The notes beneath the pieces are model-generated. The model ran no database searches. It saw nothing but the letters and a program-made list of their open reading frames with translations, and was not told where the DNA came from. A program made the translations under genes and the position numbers. Below are positions 1 through 7,357 of a stretch of DNA of 8,956 nucleotides, one piece after another; the stretch's first letter is position 1, and the number at the start of each line of letters is the position of its first letter. The stretch comes from Bacteroidota bacterium (GTDB taxonomy: Bacteria; Bacteroidota; Bacteroidia; Flavobacteriales; Flavobacteriaceae), in the NCBI GenBank assembly GCA_022601215.1, contig JAHZIZ010000286.1, forward strand, positions 1-8,956, written 5' to 3'.

Positions 1-688
1 ATACCTCGCCTTTTTCATTGCCTTTCGATATTATGTAATTCTTCGAAGAAAAAATACTGATGTCATAAGTTATACCAACAGGCTTTCTATTATTCTAGGA
101 GCGATTTTTGGAGCACTCATCGGCTCCAGAATTATGGGTTGGTTAGAGTATCCTTTCTTTGAATTTTCTTGGAGCAGTTTCATAAGAATTATCAATACCA
201 AAACCATAATGGGGGGGCTCTTTGGTGGTTTACTGGGCGTTGAGCTTGTGAAAAAAATCATTGGAGAAACACAGTCTTCTGGAGACCTATTCACCTTCCC
301 AATTATCCTAGGCATATTCATTGGCCGCATGGGTTGTTTTCTTACTGGAATAAAAGAGTTCGCATATGGAATAGAGACCCGATCTTTTCTTGGAATAGAC
401 CTTGGAGATGGAATACCCAGACACCCTATAGCGCTTTACGAACTTCTATTTCTCGTTGTGTTGTTTGTTTTTCTGAAACGGCTAAAACGTACTCAAAATC
501 TCATAAGCGGTACATTGTTTCAATATTTTATGATCAGTTATTTTAGTTTTCGCTTTTTCATTGAATTTCTGAAACCCAATGAATTCTTACTCTTTGGACT
601 TAGTAGTATTCAATATCTATGTATCCTATGCTTAATCTATTACAGAAATACTATCTTAGAGACACTGATATCTAAAAAGAATGCCTGA
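1..688 (+). CDS. Lgt-superfamily membrane protein (prolipoprotein diacylglyceryl transferase-like), 5'-truncated
   Basis: The frame is open from base 2 to the TGA at 686-688, so the gene begins before the window; 228 residues are visible, and the internal ATG at 134 is not the likely start. It is a polytopic membrane protein with the Lgt layout. Counting from the first visible residue, there is a GSRI motif at 41-44, a GGLFGG loop at 71-76, the GRMGCF signature at 108-113, HPIALYE at 141-147 and RFFIE at 184-188. Lgt moves diacylglyceryl from phosphatidylglycerol onto the lipobox cysteine of prelipoproteins. The arginines and C-terminal glutamate matching E. coli R143, R239 and E243 are present. 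However, the position of catalytic H103 (HGG) reads MGG, and that of N146 (GRxGN) reads GRMGC. I therefore call it a divergent paralogue, possibly acting on another lipid or protein, rather than the housekeeping Lgt. It overlaps the next gene by 8 nt. Family membership is fairly sure; function is not. Confidence 0.8.
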   Translation, partial: YLAFFIAFRYYVILRRKNTDVISYTNRLSIILGAIFGALIGSRIMGWLEYPFFEFSWSSFIRIINTKTIMGGLFGGLLGVELVKKIIGETQSSGDLFTFPIILGIFIGRMGCFLTGIKEFAYGIETRSFLGIDLGDGIPRHPIALYELLFLVVLFVFLKRLKRTQNLISGTLFQYFMISYFSFRFFIEFLKPNEFLLFGLSSIQYLCILCLIYYRNTILETLISKKNA

Positions 689-2075
689 AAGAAAATATAC
701 GTATTACGATTTCACCTTAAGTCTATGCCCTCAATGCTTAAAACGTGTAGATGCAAAAATTGTGTTTGAAAAAGGAAATGTTTTTATGCTAAAACGCTGC
801 AAAGAACACGGGAACTCAAAAGTGTTAATCGCAGACGACATTGAGTACTACAAGAACATAAGAAACTACAACAAGCCATCCGAAACACCCTATAAGTTTA
901 GTAAAAAAACACATTATGGTTGTCCGTACGATTGCGGTTTGTGTACAGATCATGAACAGCATTCCTGCCTTACTATCATAGAAATAACGGATCGATGTAA
1001 CCTGACATGCCCAACTTGCTATGCGGGTTCCTCTCCTACCTACGGAAGGCATAGAAGCTTGACTGAAGTAAAGAAAATGTTGGACACTATTGTAGAACAT
1101 GAACGAGAGCCGGATGTAGTTCAAATAAGCGGTGGAGAACCTACCTTACATCCCGAGTTTTTCGAAATTCTAGACTATGCAAAGTCGTTACCTATTCGCC
1201 ATCTAATGGTTAATACTAATGGACTAAGGATTGCCAAGGAAAAAGACTTTGTTGCTAAGTTAAAAAGCTACAGTCCAGATTTCGAAATTTACCTGCAATT
1301 CGATTCTTTTGAAGATACTGTACTTCAAAAAATGCGTGGGGCTGATCTCAGTAAAATTAGAAAGGCCGCTATTGCCAATCTCAATGAAGTAAATCTATCT
1401 ACTACTTTGGTGGTAACTCTTCAAAAAGGAGAAAATGATCACGAAATCGGGGACATAATTGAATATGGCTTAACTCAGCCCTGTGTGAGAGGAGTTACTT
1501 TTCAACCCACCCAAATTGCTGGACGACTCGAGAATTTTGACATCAACAAGGATCGAATTACTCTTACCGAAGTGAGAAGAAAGATTATGGAGCAAACCGA
1601 TATATGGACGCCAGACGATCTTCTTCCTGTGCCGTGCAACCCGGATGCTTTGGTCATGGGGTACGCGTTGAAATTAGGAGGAGAGGTGTTTCCACTCACT
1701 CGATATATCAATCCCAATGACCTTTTAGATAATAGTAAAAATACGATTGTATACGAACAGGACGAGCAACTACACGGCAAAATGATTGAACTATTTAGCA
1801 CCGGAAATTCGGTGGAAGTTGCCGAAGAAAACTTGCAATCTATAATGTGTTGCTTACCACATATTGATGCCCCAAATTTAGGTTACGATAATCTCTTCAG
1901 AATTATTATCATGCAATTTATAGATGCACATAATTTCGACGTCAGAGCCGTTAAGAAATCCTGCGTTCATATTGTCGACAAAGACTATAACATCATTCCT
2001 TTTGAAACAATGAATCTTTTTTATAGAGACGAAAAAAGAGCGTATCTTGAGGAATTAATAAACGAAATGGAATGA
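681..2075 (+). CDS. Radical SAM enzyme, COG1964 type (MJ0619/Tes-like), multi-cluster
   Basis: 464 residues with 15 cysteines. The radical SAM cluster motif CX3CX2C is C106-C110-C113, followed by the GGEP SAM-binding motif at 151-154. An N-terminal knuckle, C16-x2-C19 with C40-x2-H43, looks like a mononuclear metal site. A second cysteine group (C81, C85, C88, C96) and C-terminal cysteines (C268, C319, C390-C391, C428) could bind auxiliary iron-sulfur clusters. This arrangement resembles archaeal MJ0619, which has been described as a pterin dimethyltransferase and as the tetraether lipid synthase Tes, joining lipid tails by radical C-C coupling. The C-terminal block around 404-449 (NLFRIII...CVHIV...PFETMNLFYR) also looks characteristic of that family. 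The start ATG lies inside the end of the Lgt-like gene (8-nt overlap), and the stop overlaps the next ATG (ATGA). The substrate is unknown; a lipid is inferred from the neighbours and from the family. Radical SAM assignment is very sure, the subfamily fairly sure. Confidence 0.9.
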   Translation: MPERKYTYYDFTLSLCPQCLKRVDAKIVFEKGNVFMLKRCKEHGNSKVLIADDIEYYKNIRNYNKPSETPYKFSKKTHYGCPYDCGLCTDHEQHSCLTIIEITDRCNLTCPTCYAGSSPTYGRHRSLTEVKKMLDTIVEHEREPDVVQISGGEPTLHPEFFEILDYAKSLPIRHLMVNTNGLRIAKEKDFVAKLKSYSPDFEIYLQFDSFEDTVLQKMRGADLSKIRKAAIANLNEVNLSTTLVVTLQKGENDHEIGDIIEYGLTQPCVRGVTFQPTQIAGRLENFDINKDRITLTEVRRKIMEQTDIWTPDDLLPVPCNPDALVMGYALKLGGEVFPLTRYINPNDLLDNSKNTIVYEQDEQLHGKMIELFSTGNSVEVAEENLQSIMCCLPHIDAPNLGYDNLFRIIIMQFIDAHNFDVRAVKKSCVHIVDKDYNIIPFETMNLFYRDEKRAYLEELINEME

Positions 2076-2284
2076 AACTATTCGCACTAGAAGGTAATAT
2101 GGATGGCCTAGGAATTTTAATTTTGGGGATCTTTTTCGTCGGTTTCGGAATTCCGATCATCTTAGCGATTATTGGACTTATCCTTCGATCTAAAGGTAAA
2201 AAGAATTCGGCTAAAGTCTTATTTATCATCGCAGGAATCTACCTGCTGGTGAGCTTGGGGATATGCGGAAGCATGATGATGTAG
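2072..2284 (+). CDS. Small two-helix membrane protein, unknown function
   Basis: 70 residues if it starts at the ATG overlapping the radical SAM stop (ATGA at 2072-2075). An alternative ATG at 2099 is preceded by AGAAGG (2089-2094), a fair ribosome binding site about 4 bases away, and would give 61 residues beginning MDGLGI. Either way the protein is two hydrophobic helices, roughly residues 12-38 and 48-65, joined by a basic loop (RSKGKKNSAK). By the positive-inside rule the loop should be cytoplasmic. No domain is recognised. The overlap with the radical SAM gene suggests co-translation, and the product may be a membrane partner or anchor for it or for the Lgt-like protein. It ends 5 bp from the stop of the convergent M28 peptidase gene. 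Being real is supported by packing and a clean membrane pattern, not by homology. Confidence 0.65.
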   Translation: MKLFALEGNMDGLGILILGIFFVGFGIPIILAIIGLILRSKGKKNSAKVLFIIAGIYLLVSLGICGSMMM

Positions 2285-2289
2285 GAACA

Positions 2290-3522
2290 TTAAAATTCCA
2301 CTTCCACTTCCAATGGTTGTCCGTCACGATCTACGATCACCTTCGCTTTTTGACCATTGTCATAGGTAGCTAACACCCTCATGTAACTCATGAGGTCTAC
2401 AACAGTACTATCACCCATTTGAACCACAATATCTCCTTTTTGCAATCCAGCCTTTTGTGCAGGTCTATCTTCACTAACCCCATCAATACGCATTCCTTTT
2501 CCCGTGAATAAATAATCAGGAACCACCCCTAAACCAACTTTAAAAGCAGGCACTTCTTCACTTTCATCCTTGGTTTTCCTAAAAGCTATTTTCCCATGAT
2601 CATCTAAATCTTTCACAATGGCAAGAATATAATCACTAATAGTAGTCATTCCTTGGTAATTCAATTTCTCGCTATCATCACTTGGCTTGTGATAATCTTC
2701 ATGCTGTCCTGTAAAAAAATGTAATACTGGAATATCCGCAATGTAAAAGGAAGTGTGATCACTGGGTCCTACACCACTCTCATGTTCTGCTAAATTTAGC
2801 CCTTGCTCATTATTTGCAAACAAGGTTTGTTTAAATATAGGAGATGTCCCCACGCCATGAACAGCCAGCGTATTTTCAGCATTGAGACGACCCACCATAT
2901 CCATATTGATCATATAATTCACCGTACTAATATCCACTGTGGCATTTTTCACCCAGTAAGCTGATCCTAGTAAGCCCATTTCCTCTCCAGAAAAAGCGAC
3001 AAAGACAAAGTTGTTACTCTCAGTAGTATCATTAAAAGCCAACGTATGTGCCAATCTCAACATAATAGCTACACCACTTGCGTTATCATCTGCTCCATTG
3101 TGAATTGCCTCCCCATCGCGATGCAAAGATCCAACACCCCCTAAACCTAAATGGTCGTAGTGAGCTCCAATAACAACTGTTGTTGGCGCATTATTATTAA
3201 TAAATCCAACTACATTTCTCCCATAAATTAACCCATCTCCAACGGAATCACTAACATTCGGCTTTTTATGAGGGTTCACACTAGGTTTAAAGCTAAACTC
3301 TTGAAAATAACCATCACTACCCTTCATCTCCAAACCTATTTCCTCATACCGTCGTGCGATATACTGTGATGCTTTAATCTCTCCAATGGTTCCAGTCTCT
3401 CGACCTGAAAAACTATCATCGGCTAAGACCTCTACATCTTCCTCCATAGAAACAAGTTTCACAACCTTATCTTTACAGGAGAACAGAATAACCAGACATA
3501 ATACCGTAAGAATTAATCGCAT
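2290..3522 (-). CDS. Secreted M28-family zinc aminopeptidase with C-terminal PDZ domain, lipoprotein
   Basis: I take the start at 3522, giving 410 residues, because it puts a short lipoprotein signal peptide at the N-terminus with lipobox FSC and Cys16; the frame stays open upstream to a further ATG at 3570. The M28 dinuclear zinc ligands are visible: H121 (GAHYDH, with D123), the Asp of NGADDNASG at 145-146, the Glu pair of FSGEEMGLLG at 180-181, D208 in NMDMVGR and H278 in HEDYHKPSDD. A PDZ domain follows at about 330-410 (VGLGVVPDY, then KAGLQKGDIVVQMG), probably binding peptide ends or positioning substrate. Family members remove N-terminal residues from peptides; the lipobox places it on the cell envelope facing the periplasm or the surface. 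It diverges from the beta-propeller lipoprotein gene with 31 bp between starts, which suggests shared control. All expected catalytic residues are present. Peptide specificity cannot be read from the sequence. Confidence 0.93.
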   Translation of the reverse strand: MRLILTVLCLVILFSCKDKVVKLVSMEEDVEVLADDSFSGRETGTIGEIKASQYIARRYEEIGLEMKGSDGYFQEFSFKPSVNPHKKPNVSDSVGDGLIYGRNVVGFINNNAPTTVVIGAHYDHLGLGGVGSLHRDGEAIHNGADDNASGVAIMLRLAHTLAFNDTTESNNFVFVAFSGEEMGLLGSAYWVKNATVDISTVNYMINMDMVGRLNAENTLAVHGVGTSPIFKQTLFANNEQGLNLAEHESGVGPSDHTSFYIADIPVLHFFTGQHEDYHKPSDDSEKLNYQGMTTISDYILAIVKDLDDHGKIAFRKTKDESEEVPAFKVGLGVVPDYLFTGKGMRIDGVSEDRPAQKAGLQKGDIVVQMGDSTVVDLMSYMRVLATYDNGQKAKVIVDRDGQPLEVEVEF

Positions 3523-3537
3523 ATCATTATTTTTACA

Positions 3538-3545
3538 CAAAATTA
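3538..3545 (-). promoter_or_regulatory. Bacteroidota -7 element for the M28 peptidase gene
   Basis: The minus strand reads TAATTTTG, a full match to the Bacteroidota housekeeping -7 consensus TAnnTTTG. It ends 15 nt upstream of the chosen ATG at 3522. It lies inside the 31-bp gap to the divergent lipoprotein gene, so any -33 element would fall within that gene's first codons; I see no clear TTG there. On the + strand the same gap holds TATTTTTA at 3528-3535, a one-mismatch version that could serve the beta-propeller gene. The motif match is seen; promoter activity is inferred. Confidence 0.4.
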
Positions 3546-3553
3546 ATGTAAAT

Positions 3554-4666
3554 ATGAGACTTCTATCCATCCTACTAATTATTTGCTTCTTCTTTTCATG
3601 TAAAAATGCTTCAGAAAAACGCGTCGAGTCTGCAACAACATCAGAAGAAAACCTTAAAGAAATTGTCCAAGACAGTTTAATTTACCCCGAAGAAAAACAC
3701 TTTAAAAATATTCGTCAAGTCACTTTTGGAGGTGATAATGCAGAAGCATACTGGAGTTTCGATGATAAACAACTGGTCTTCCAGTCCAATTATGAACAAT
3801 GGGGTGTAGGGTGCGACCAGATGTTTTTAATGGATGTTGATGAAACATTTAATGGCAAACAACCCCCAATGATTTCAACAGGGAAAGGGCGGACTACGTG
3901 TGCTTACTTTTTACCCGACAACAAGCATTATGTATACGGCTCAACACATTTGGTCGATGAAAATTGTCCCGAAGTACCGCTACGTAAGAATGGAAAATAT
4001 GTATGGCCGGTCTATGATAGTTTCGACATTTTTGTAGCCGATTTAGAAGGGAATATAACAGGACAATTGACCGATGAACCGGGGTATGACGCTGAGGCTA
4101 CGGTAAGTCCTAAAGGCGATAAGATTGTTTTCACCTCAATGCGCAGTGGAGATCTTGAACTCTACACCATGAATATAGATGGTAGTGACGTTCAACAAAT
4201 AACTAATGAGTTAGGTTATGATGGCGGTGCATTTTTCTCGCCTGATGGAACGAAGCTTATTTTCCGTTCTTCTCGCCCAAAAACTGAAGAAGAAATCGCA
4301 AAATACAAAGGTTTATTAGCCGAAGGTTTGGTTGAGCCTACCGAAATGGAATTGTATATCTGCAATGCAGATGGAAGTGATCTCCGTCAATTAACCAATT
4401 TAGGAAATGCCAATTGGAGTCCGTTTTTTCACCCTAGCGGAAAAAAAATACTATTCAGCAGTAACTTTGAAGCGGAACGCGGTTTCCCTTTCAACCTCTA
4501 TTTAATTGATTTGGATGGTAAAAATTTAGAGCGTGTTACCCATGGAGAAACCTTTGACGCTTTTCCAGTATTCTCTAATGACGGAAAATATTTAGCGTTT
4601 TCTTCAAACCGAAATAACGGTGGTACGAGGGATACCAATCTTTTTATTGCGGAGTGGCAAGACTAG
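3554..4666 (+). CDS. TolB-like PD40 beta-propeller lipoprotein
   Basis: 370 residues from the ATG at 3554, chosen because it gives a signal peptide ending FFFSC with lipidated Cys16; an upstream in-frame extension to 3386 runs through the M28 gene and is not credible. After a short Glu/Ser-rich linker come about six PD40/WD40-like blades. Their typical SPDGxKxxFxS and D-G-S cores are visible at several points (SPKGDKIVFTS, SPDGTKLIFRS, HPSGKKILFSS, SNDGKYLAFSS), with NIDGSD and NADGSD between strands. This is the six-bladed TolB-type propeller, usually a protein-binding or sensing module in the envelope. Residues of an enzyme active site are not evident. The gene diverges from the M28 peptidase gene, and a functional pairing, with the propeller presenting or regulating substrate, is inferred. 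The next gene begins immediately after the stop codon and in the same frame. Confidence 0.88.
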   Translation: MRLLSILLIICFFFSCKNASEKRVESATTSEENLKEIVQDSLIYPEEKHFKNIRQVTFGGDNAEAYWSFDDKQLVFQSNYEQWGVGCDQMFLMDVDETFNGKQPPMISTGKGRTTCAYFLPDNKHYVYGSTHLVDENCPEVPLRKNGKYVWPVYDSFDIFVADLEGNITGQLTDEPGYDAEATVSPKGDKIVFTSMRSGDLELYTMNIDGSDVQQITNELGYDGGAFFSPDGTKLIFRSSRPKTEEEIAKYKGLLAEGLVEPTEMELYICNADGSDLRQLTNLGNANWSPFFHPSGKKILFSSNFEAERGFPFNLYLIDLDGKNLERVTHGETFDAFPVFSNDGKYLAFSSNRNNGGTRDTNLFIAEWQD

Positions 4667-4714
4667 TTGCACGCTAACGGCAAAAATTTAGATATAAGCA
4701 AGGTGCTATCAACA

Positions 4715-6130
4715 GTGAATAAATTCTCAAGTCCCTTTATACCAATATTTGGTGTACTGGTGCTTTATTTTCTATTTGCATATGAGTTGGACAGAGGTGA
4801 AACGTTCAATTTACTCACTTTGAGCGCCGGGCTTTTTGGAAGTTGCTATTTCTTAGTTAGAAACACCAAATATAGTTTTTGGACACTAGCGGGTTTGGGC
4901 ATTTTATTCCGTCTCCTTTTTTTGCCTGCACTTCCTAATCTGTCCCAAGATTTTTATCGATTTTTATGGGATGGTAGGTTGTTAGTTGAAGGCGTAAGTC
5001 CCTATTTATTTACGCCAGAACAATTTTTAAATAATCTTCCTCCAAAGTCATTGTTGGCCAATTGGACAACCTCGCAATGGAGCGCAATCCACATGCCTCA
5101 AGCGCAGGAACTCTATCAAGGCATGGGAAGTCTCAACGGAAGTCATTTCAGCAATTACCCGCCTCTCAATCAGTTGTGCTTTGCCGTTGCCGCCCTATTT
5201 TCAGGCAAAAGCATTTTAGGATCCGCTATAGTCTTGAGAATCCTGATCATTTTAGCAGACATAGGCATCCTGTTTTTTGGAAAGAAATTACTCGAAAGCC
5301 TTGGACTTCCTTTGAAAAACATTTTTTGGTATTTTTTAAACCCTTTTATCATTATTGAACTCACAGGGAACCTTCATTTTGAAGGAGTCATGCTCTTCTT
5401 CCTAATATGGAGTTTATATCTCCTTCACAAAGGTAAATGGTTTTGGGCAGCCGTATTAATCGGGTTGTCGATTTCAGTAAAACTGATACCGCTATTGATG
5501 CTACCCATTTTCTTTTTGCACTTCTTAAAAAATCCAATACTCTATAAAAAAGAGACTTCTATTAGCCTGAGAACAGCAAATTTATTTGGATTTTATGCAA
5601 TAGTACTGGCCACTGTTGTGCTCTCCTTTGCTCCTTTTATTTCGGGTGCCTTCATAGATAATTTTGCCTCTAGCATTGGACTCTGGTTTCAGAAATTTGA
5701 ATTTAACGCAAGTATTTATTATATCATTCGTTGGATTGGATTTCAAACCATAGGCTGGAATCTCATTGAAACTGTTGGAAAAATCCTTCCGCTTGTAGTG
5801 ATACTTATATTATTAATGCTCTCATTCTTCAGAAAAAACAATACAACGCAGCAGCTTATCACGGGGCTGCTTTTTGGAATTTCTTGCTACTTTTTGTTAT
5901 CAACAACAGTACATCCCTGGTATGTCGCTACACCCTTATTGCTTTCTGTATTTACCAAGTACAAATTCCCCATTGTTTGGAGCTTTGTAGTAATGTTTAG
6001 TTATAGTGCATATGGTGCCGATAGTTTCGCTGAAAATCTATGGTTTGTAGCTCTTGAGTATCTGGTGGTTCTTGTCGTGCTTATTTACGAATTAAGACTG
6101 CCTTCCAGGAACACGGTAGAGAGGACCTGA
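4715..6130 (+). CDS. Polytopic GT-C-type glycosyltransferase (mannosyltransferase-like)
   Basis: The frame is open from TTG at 4667, directly after the preceding stop codon, to TGA at 6130, and there is no ATG in its first 140 codons. I prefer GTG at 4715: it has AAGG about 11 bases upstream and gives an N-terminus MNKFSSPF leading into the first membrane helix (471 residues). GTG at 4703 or TTG at 4667 are alternatives. The protein has roughly ten to twelve hydrophobic helices. GT-C-like motifs, numbered from the TTG, are D95-FYRFLWDGR in the first large extracytoplasmic loop, G109-VSPY, YPPL at 164-167, SVKLIPLLMLP at 270-280 and HPWY at 416-419. These resemble PIG-M/MptB-type mannosyltransferases that use polyprenyl-phosphate sugars; the Asp of the first loop is the probable catalytic or metal residue. 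Sugar and acceptor are unknown. It probably shares a transcript with the propeller lipoprotein gene. Confidence 0.8.
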   Translation: MNKFSSPFIPIFGVLVLYFLFAYELDRGETFNLLTLSAGLFGSCYFLVRNTKYSFWTLAGLGILFRLLFLPALPNLSQDFYRFLWDGRLLVEGVSPYLFTPEQFLNNLPPKSLLANWTTSQWSAIHMPQAQELYQGMGSLNGSHFSNYPPLNQLCFAVAALFSGKSILGSAIVLRILIILADIGILFFGKKLLESLGLPLKNIFWYFLNPFIIIELTGNLHFEGVMLFFLIWSLYLLHKGKWFWAAVLIGLSISVKLIPLLMLPIFFLHFLKNPILYKKETSISLRTANLFGFYAIVLATVVLSFAPFISGAFIDNFASSIGLWFQKFEFNASIYYIIRWIGFQTIGWNLIETVGKILPLVVILILLMLSFFRKNNTTQQLITGLLFGISCYFLLSTTVHPWYVATPLLLSVFTKYKFPIVWSFVVMFSYSAYGADSFAENLWFVALEYLVVLVVLIYELRLPSRNTVERT

Positions 6131-6151
6131 CTTTTTTGTATATTAAAATTT

Positions 6152-6517
6152 ATGAAAAAGTTATTTCTACTTATCGCAATCGGAGTCCTTTTTATTCAAT
6201 GCAAGGATGACGATAGTACTGGATCTATAAACATAAGATTAGAAAATGTTAGCAGCGACATCACCTTCGAAAATATAAACTTTAGGAACAAAGACTATGG
6301 CACACTTTCTCCAGGCGATGTTTCAGAATATCAAAGTTATACCAAAACCTATTCGTATGGTTACGTGCAAATAGGTGTTAGAGACACTGTAATTGAAATT
6401 ATTCCGGTTGACTTTGTTGGAGAGACCCCCTTACCTAATGGTTTTTACACCTATTACATAGATGTCAATGATGAGAACAATCCAACAAGACTAATGCTCA
6501 CCTTTACAGAAGATTAA
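6152..6517 (+). CDS. Small surface-type lipoprotein, unknown function
   Basis: 121 residues starting MKKLFLLIAIGVLF with lipobox FIQC and Cys17. The residues right after the cysteine are KDDD, matching the K-(D/E)2 type lipoprotein export signal that sends Bacteroidota lipoproteins to the cell surface. The mature part is rich in Asn, Asp, Tyr and Thr with alternating hydrophobic residues, which suggests a small beta-sandwich, but I do not recognise a family. The start lies 21 bp after the glycosyltransferase stop. CTTTTTTG at 6131-6138 sits 13 nt before the ATG, where a -7 element would be, but it mismatches the TA of TAnnTTTG, so an own promoter is only possible. The stop codon is 1 bp from that of the convergent pseudouridine synthase gene. 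Confidence 0.75.
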   Translation: MKKLFLLIAIGVLFIQCKDDDSTGSINIRLENVSSDITFENINFRNKDYGTLSPGDVSEYQSYTKTYSYGYVQIGVRDTVIEIIPVDFVGETPLPNGFYTYYIDVNDENNPTRLMLTFTED

Positions 6518-6518
6518 A

Positions 6519-7343
6519 CTATAACCTACTAAACATGGTTAATTCTTCCTCTGAAAGATGGCGGTAGCGACCTCGTGGCAAATCTTTTTTTGTCACGGGA
6601 CCAAGTGTTACACAATCTACCTTAACAACATCATATCCCAAATGCTCAAAAATGCTTCGAATGATAGAGTTCCCAGTATGCTTAATACGCAAGCCTACTT
6701 CCTTTTTAGGGGCTTTGTTTACATAACTAACCTCTTCCACTTTTACATCTTTCCCTTCTAATTTAAGGCCCTCTTGTATCTTTTTAAGATCCTCTGGTTT
6801 TAGATTTTTATTAAGTTCTACATGAAACAATCTATCAATACCTTTTTTACTGAATTTTTGACGAAAAGCATCATCATTTGTAAAAAGCAATAGTCCTGTG
6901 GCATTTCTTCCAAGGCGTCCAAAAGGTTTTATCTGTGCACTACTAGCACCAGCCACAATATCCATAACAGTTAAGCCTTTTGATTCACTATTTGTAGTAG
7001 CGACTCCTTTAGGCTTATTAAGAACTACGAAGGTGGGGGGCTCTGGGCTAATTCTGCGTCCATCGAATTTAACCTCATCGGTTCTCATAACACGGTATCC
7101 CATTTCGTTAATGACCTTTCCATTTACTACTACCTGCCCAGTAGCAATATACATATCGGCCTCACGTCGAGAACATACTCCACTGTTAGCGATGTACTTA
7201 TTTAAACGAATTCCTTCTTTTTTAGTTGCCGAGTTTGAAGTAGTCTTTTTAGGTCCTGCAGTCTGCTTACGTGCATTTCCTCCTCTTGAGCTATCGTCTC
7301 TTTTTGAAGGATTTCCTTTTCTATTATTTCTGCCTTGCGCCAT
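6519..7343 (-). CDS. RsuA/RluB-family pseudouridine synthase homologue lacking the catalytic Asp
   Basis: 274 residues. Residues 1-43 are a basic, Gly/Ser/Asn-rich tail of the kind common in Bacteroidota homologues and probably bind RNA. An S4 RNA-binding domain follows at about 45-92 (IRLNKYIANSGVCSRREAD), then the synthase domain starting VVLNKPKG at 107-113. The family isomerises uridine to pseudouridine in rRNA. In active members motif II reads GRLD followed by TGLLL-TND; here it is GRLG at 142-145 followed by TGLLLFTND, so the catalytic aspartate is Gly145 (codon GGA, two changes from an Asp codon). The conserved Tyr of the KxYxV strand is Phe173. The NRQVRRM-like motif is NSIIRSIF (225-232), and the usual DR before the final strands reads DC (243-244). 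LPRG near the C-terminus remains. The reading frame is intact, so the protein is probably made, perhaps as an RNA-binding or assembly factor. Family is sure; catalytic activity is doubtful. Confidence 0.92.
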   Translation of the reverse strand: MAQGRNNRKGNPSKRDDSSRGGNARKQTAGPKKTTSNSATKKEGIRLNKYIANSGVCSRREADMYIATGQVVVNGKVINEMGYRVMRTDEVKFDGRRISPEPPTFVVLNKPKGVATTNSESKGLTVMDIVAGASSAQIKPFGRLGRNATGLLLFTNDDAFRQKFSKKGIDRLFHVELNKNLKPEDLKKIQEGLKLEGKDVKVEEVSYVNKAPKKEVGLRIKHTGNSIIRSIFEHLGYDVVKVDCVTLGPVTKKDLPRGRYRHLSEEELTMFSRL

Positions 7344-7357
7344 GTTTATATTTTTTG

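Noticed and set aside
134..136. ATG at 134 as the start of the Lgt-like gene
   Set aside because: The frame is open back to the window edge and the upstream residues (GAIFGALIGSRI) continue the Lgt fold, so the gene starts outside the window.
3386..3553. N-terminal extension of the beta-propeller lipoprotein
   Set aside because: It runs antisense through the M28 signal peptide region and would bury the lipoprotein signal; the ATG at 3554 explains the protein fully.
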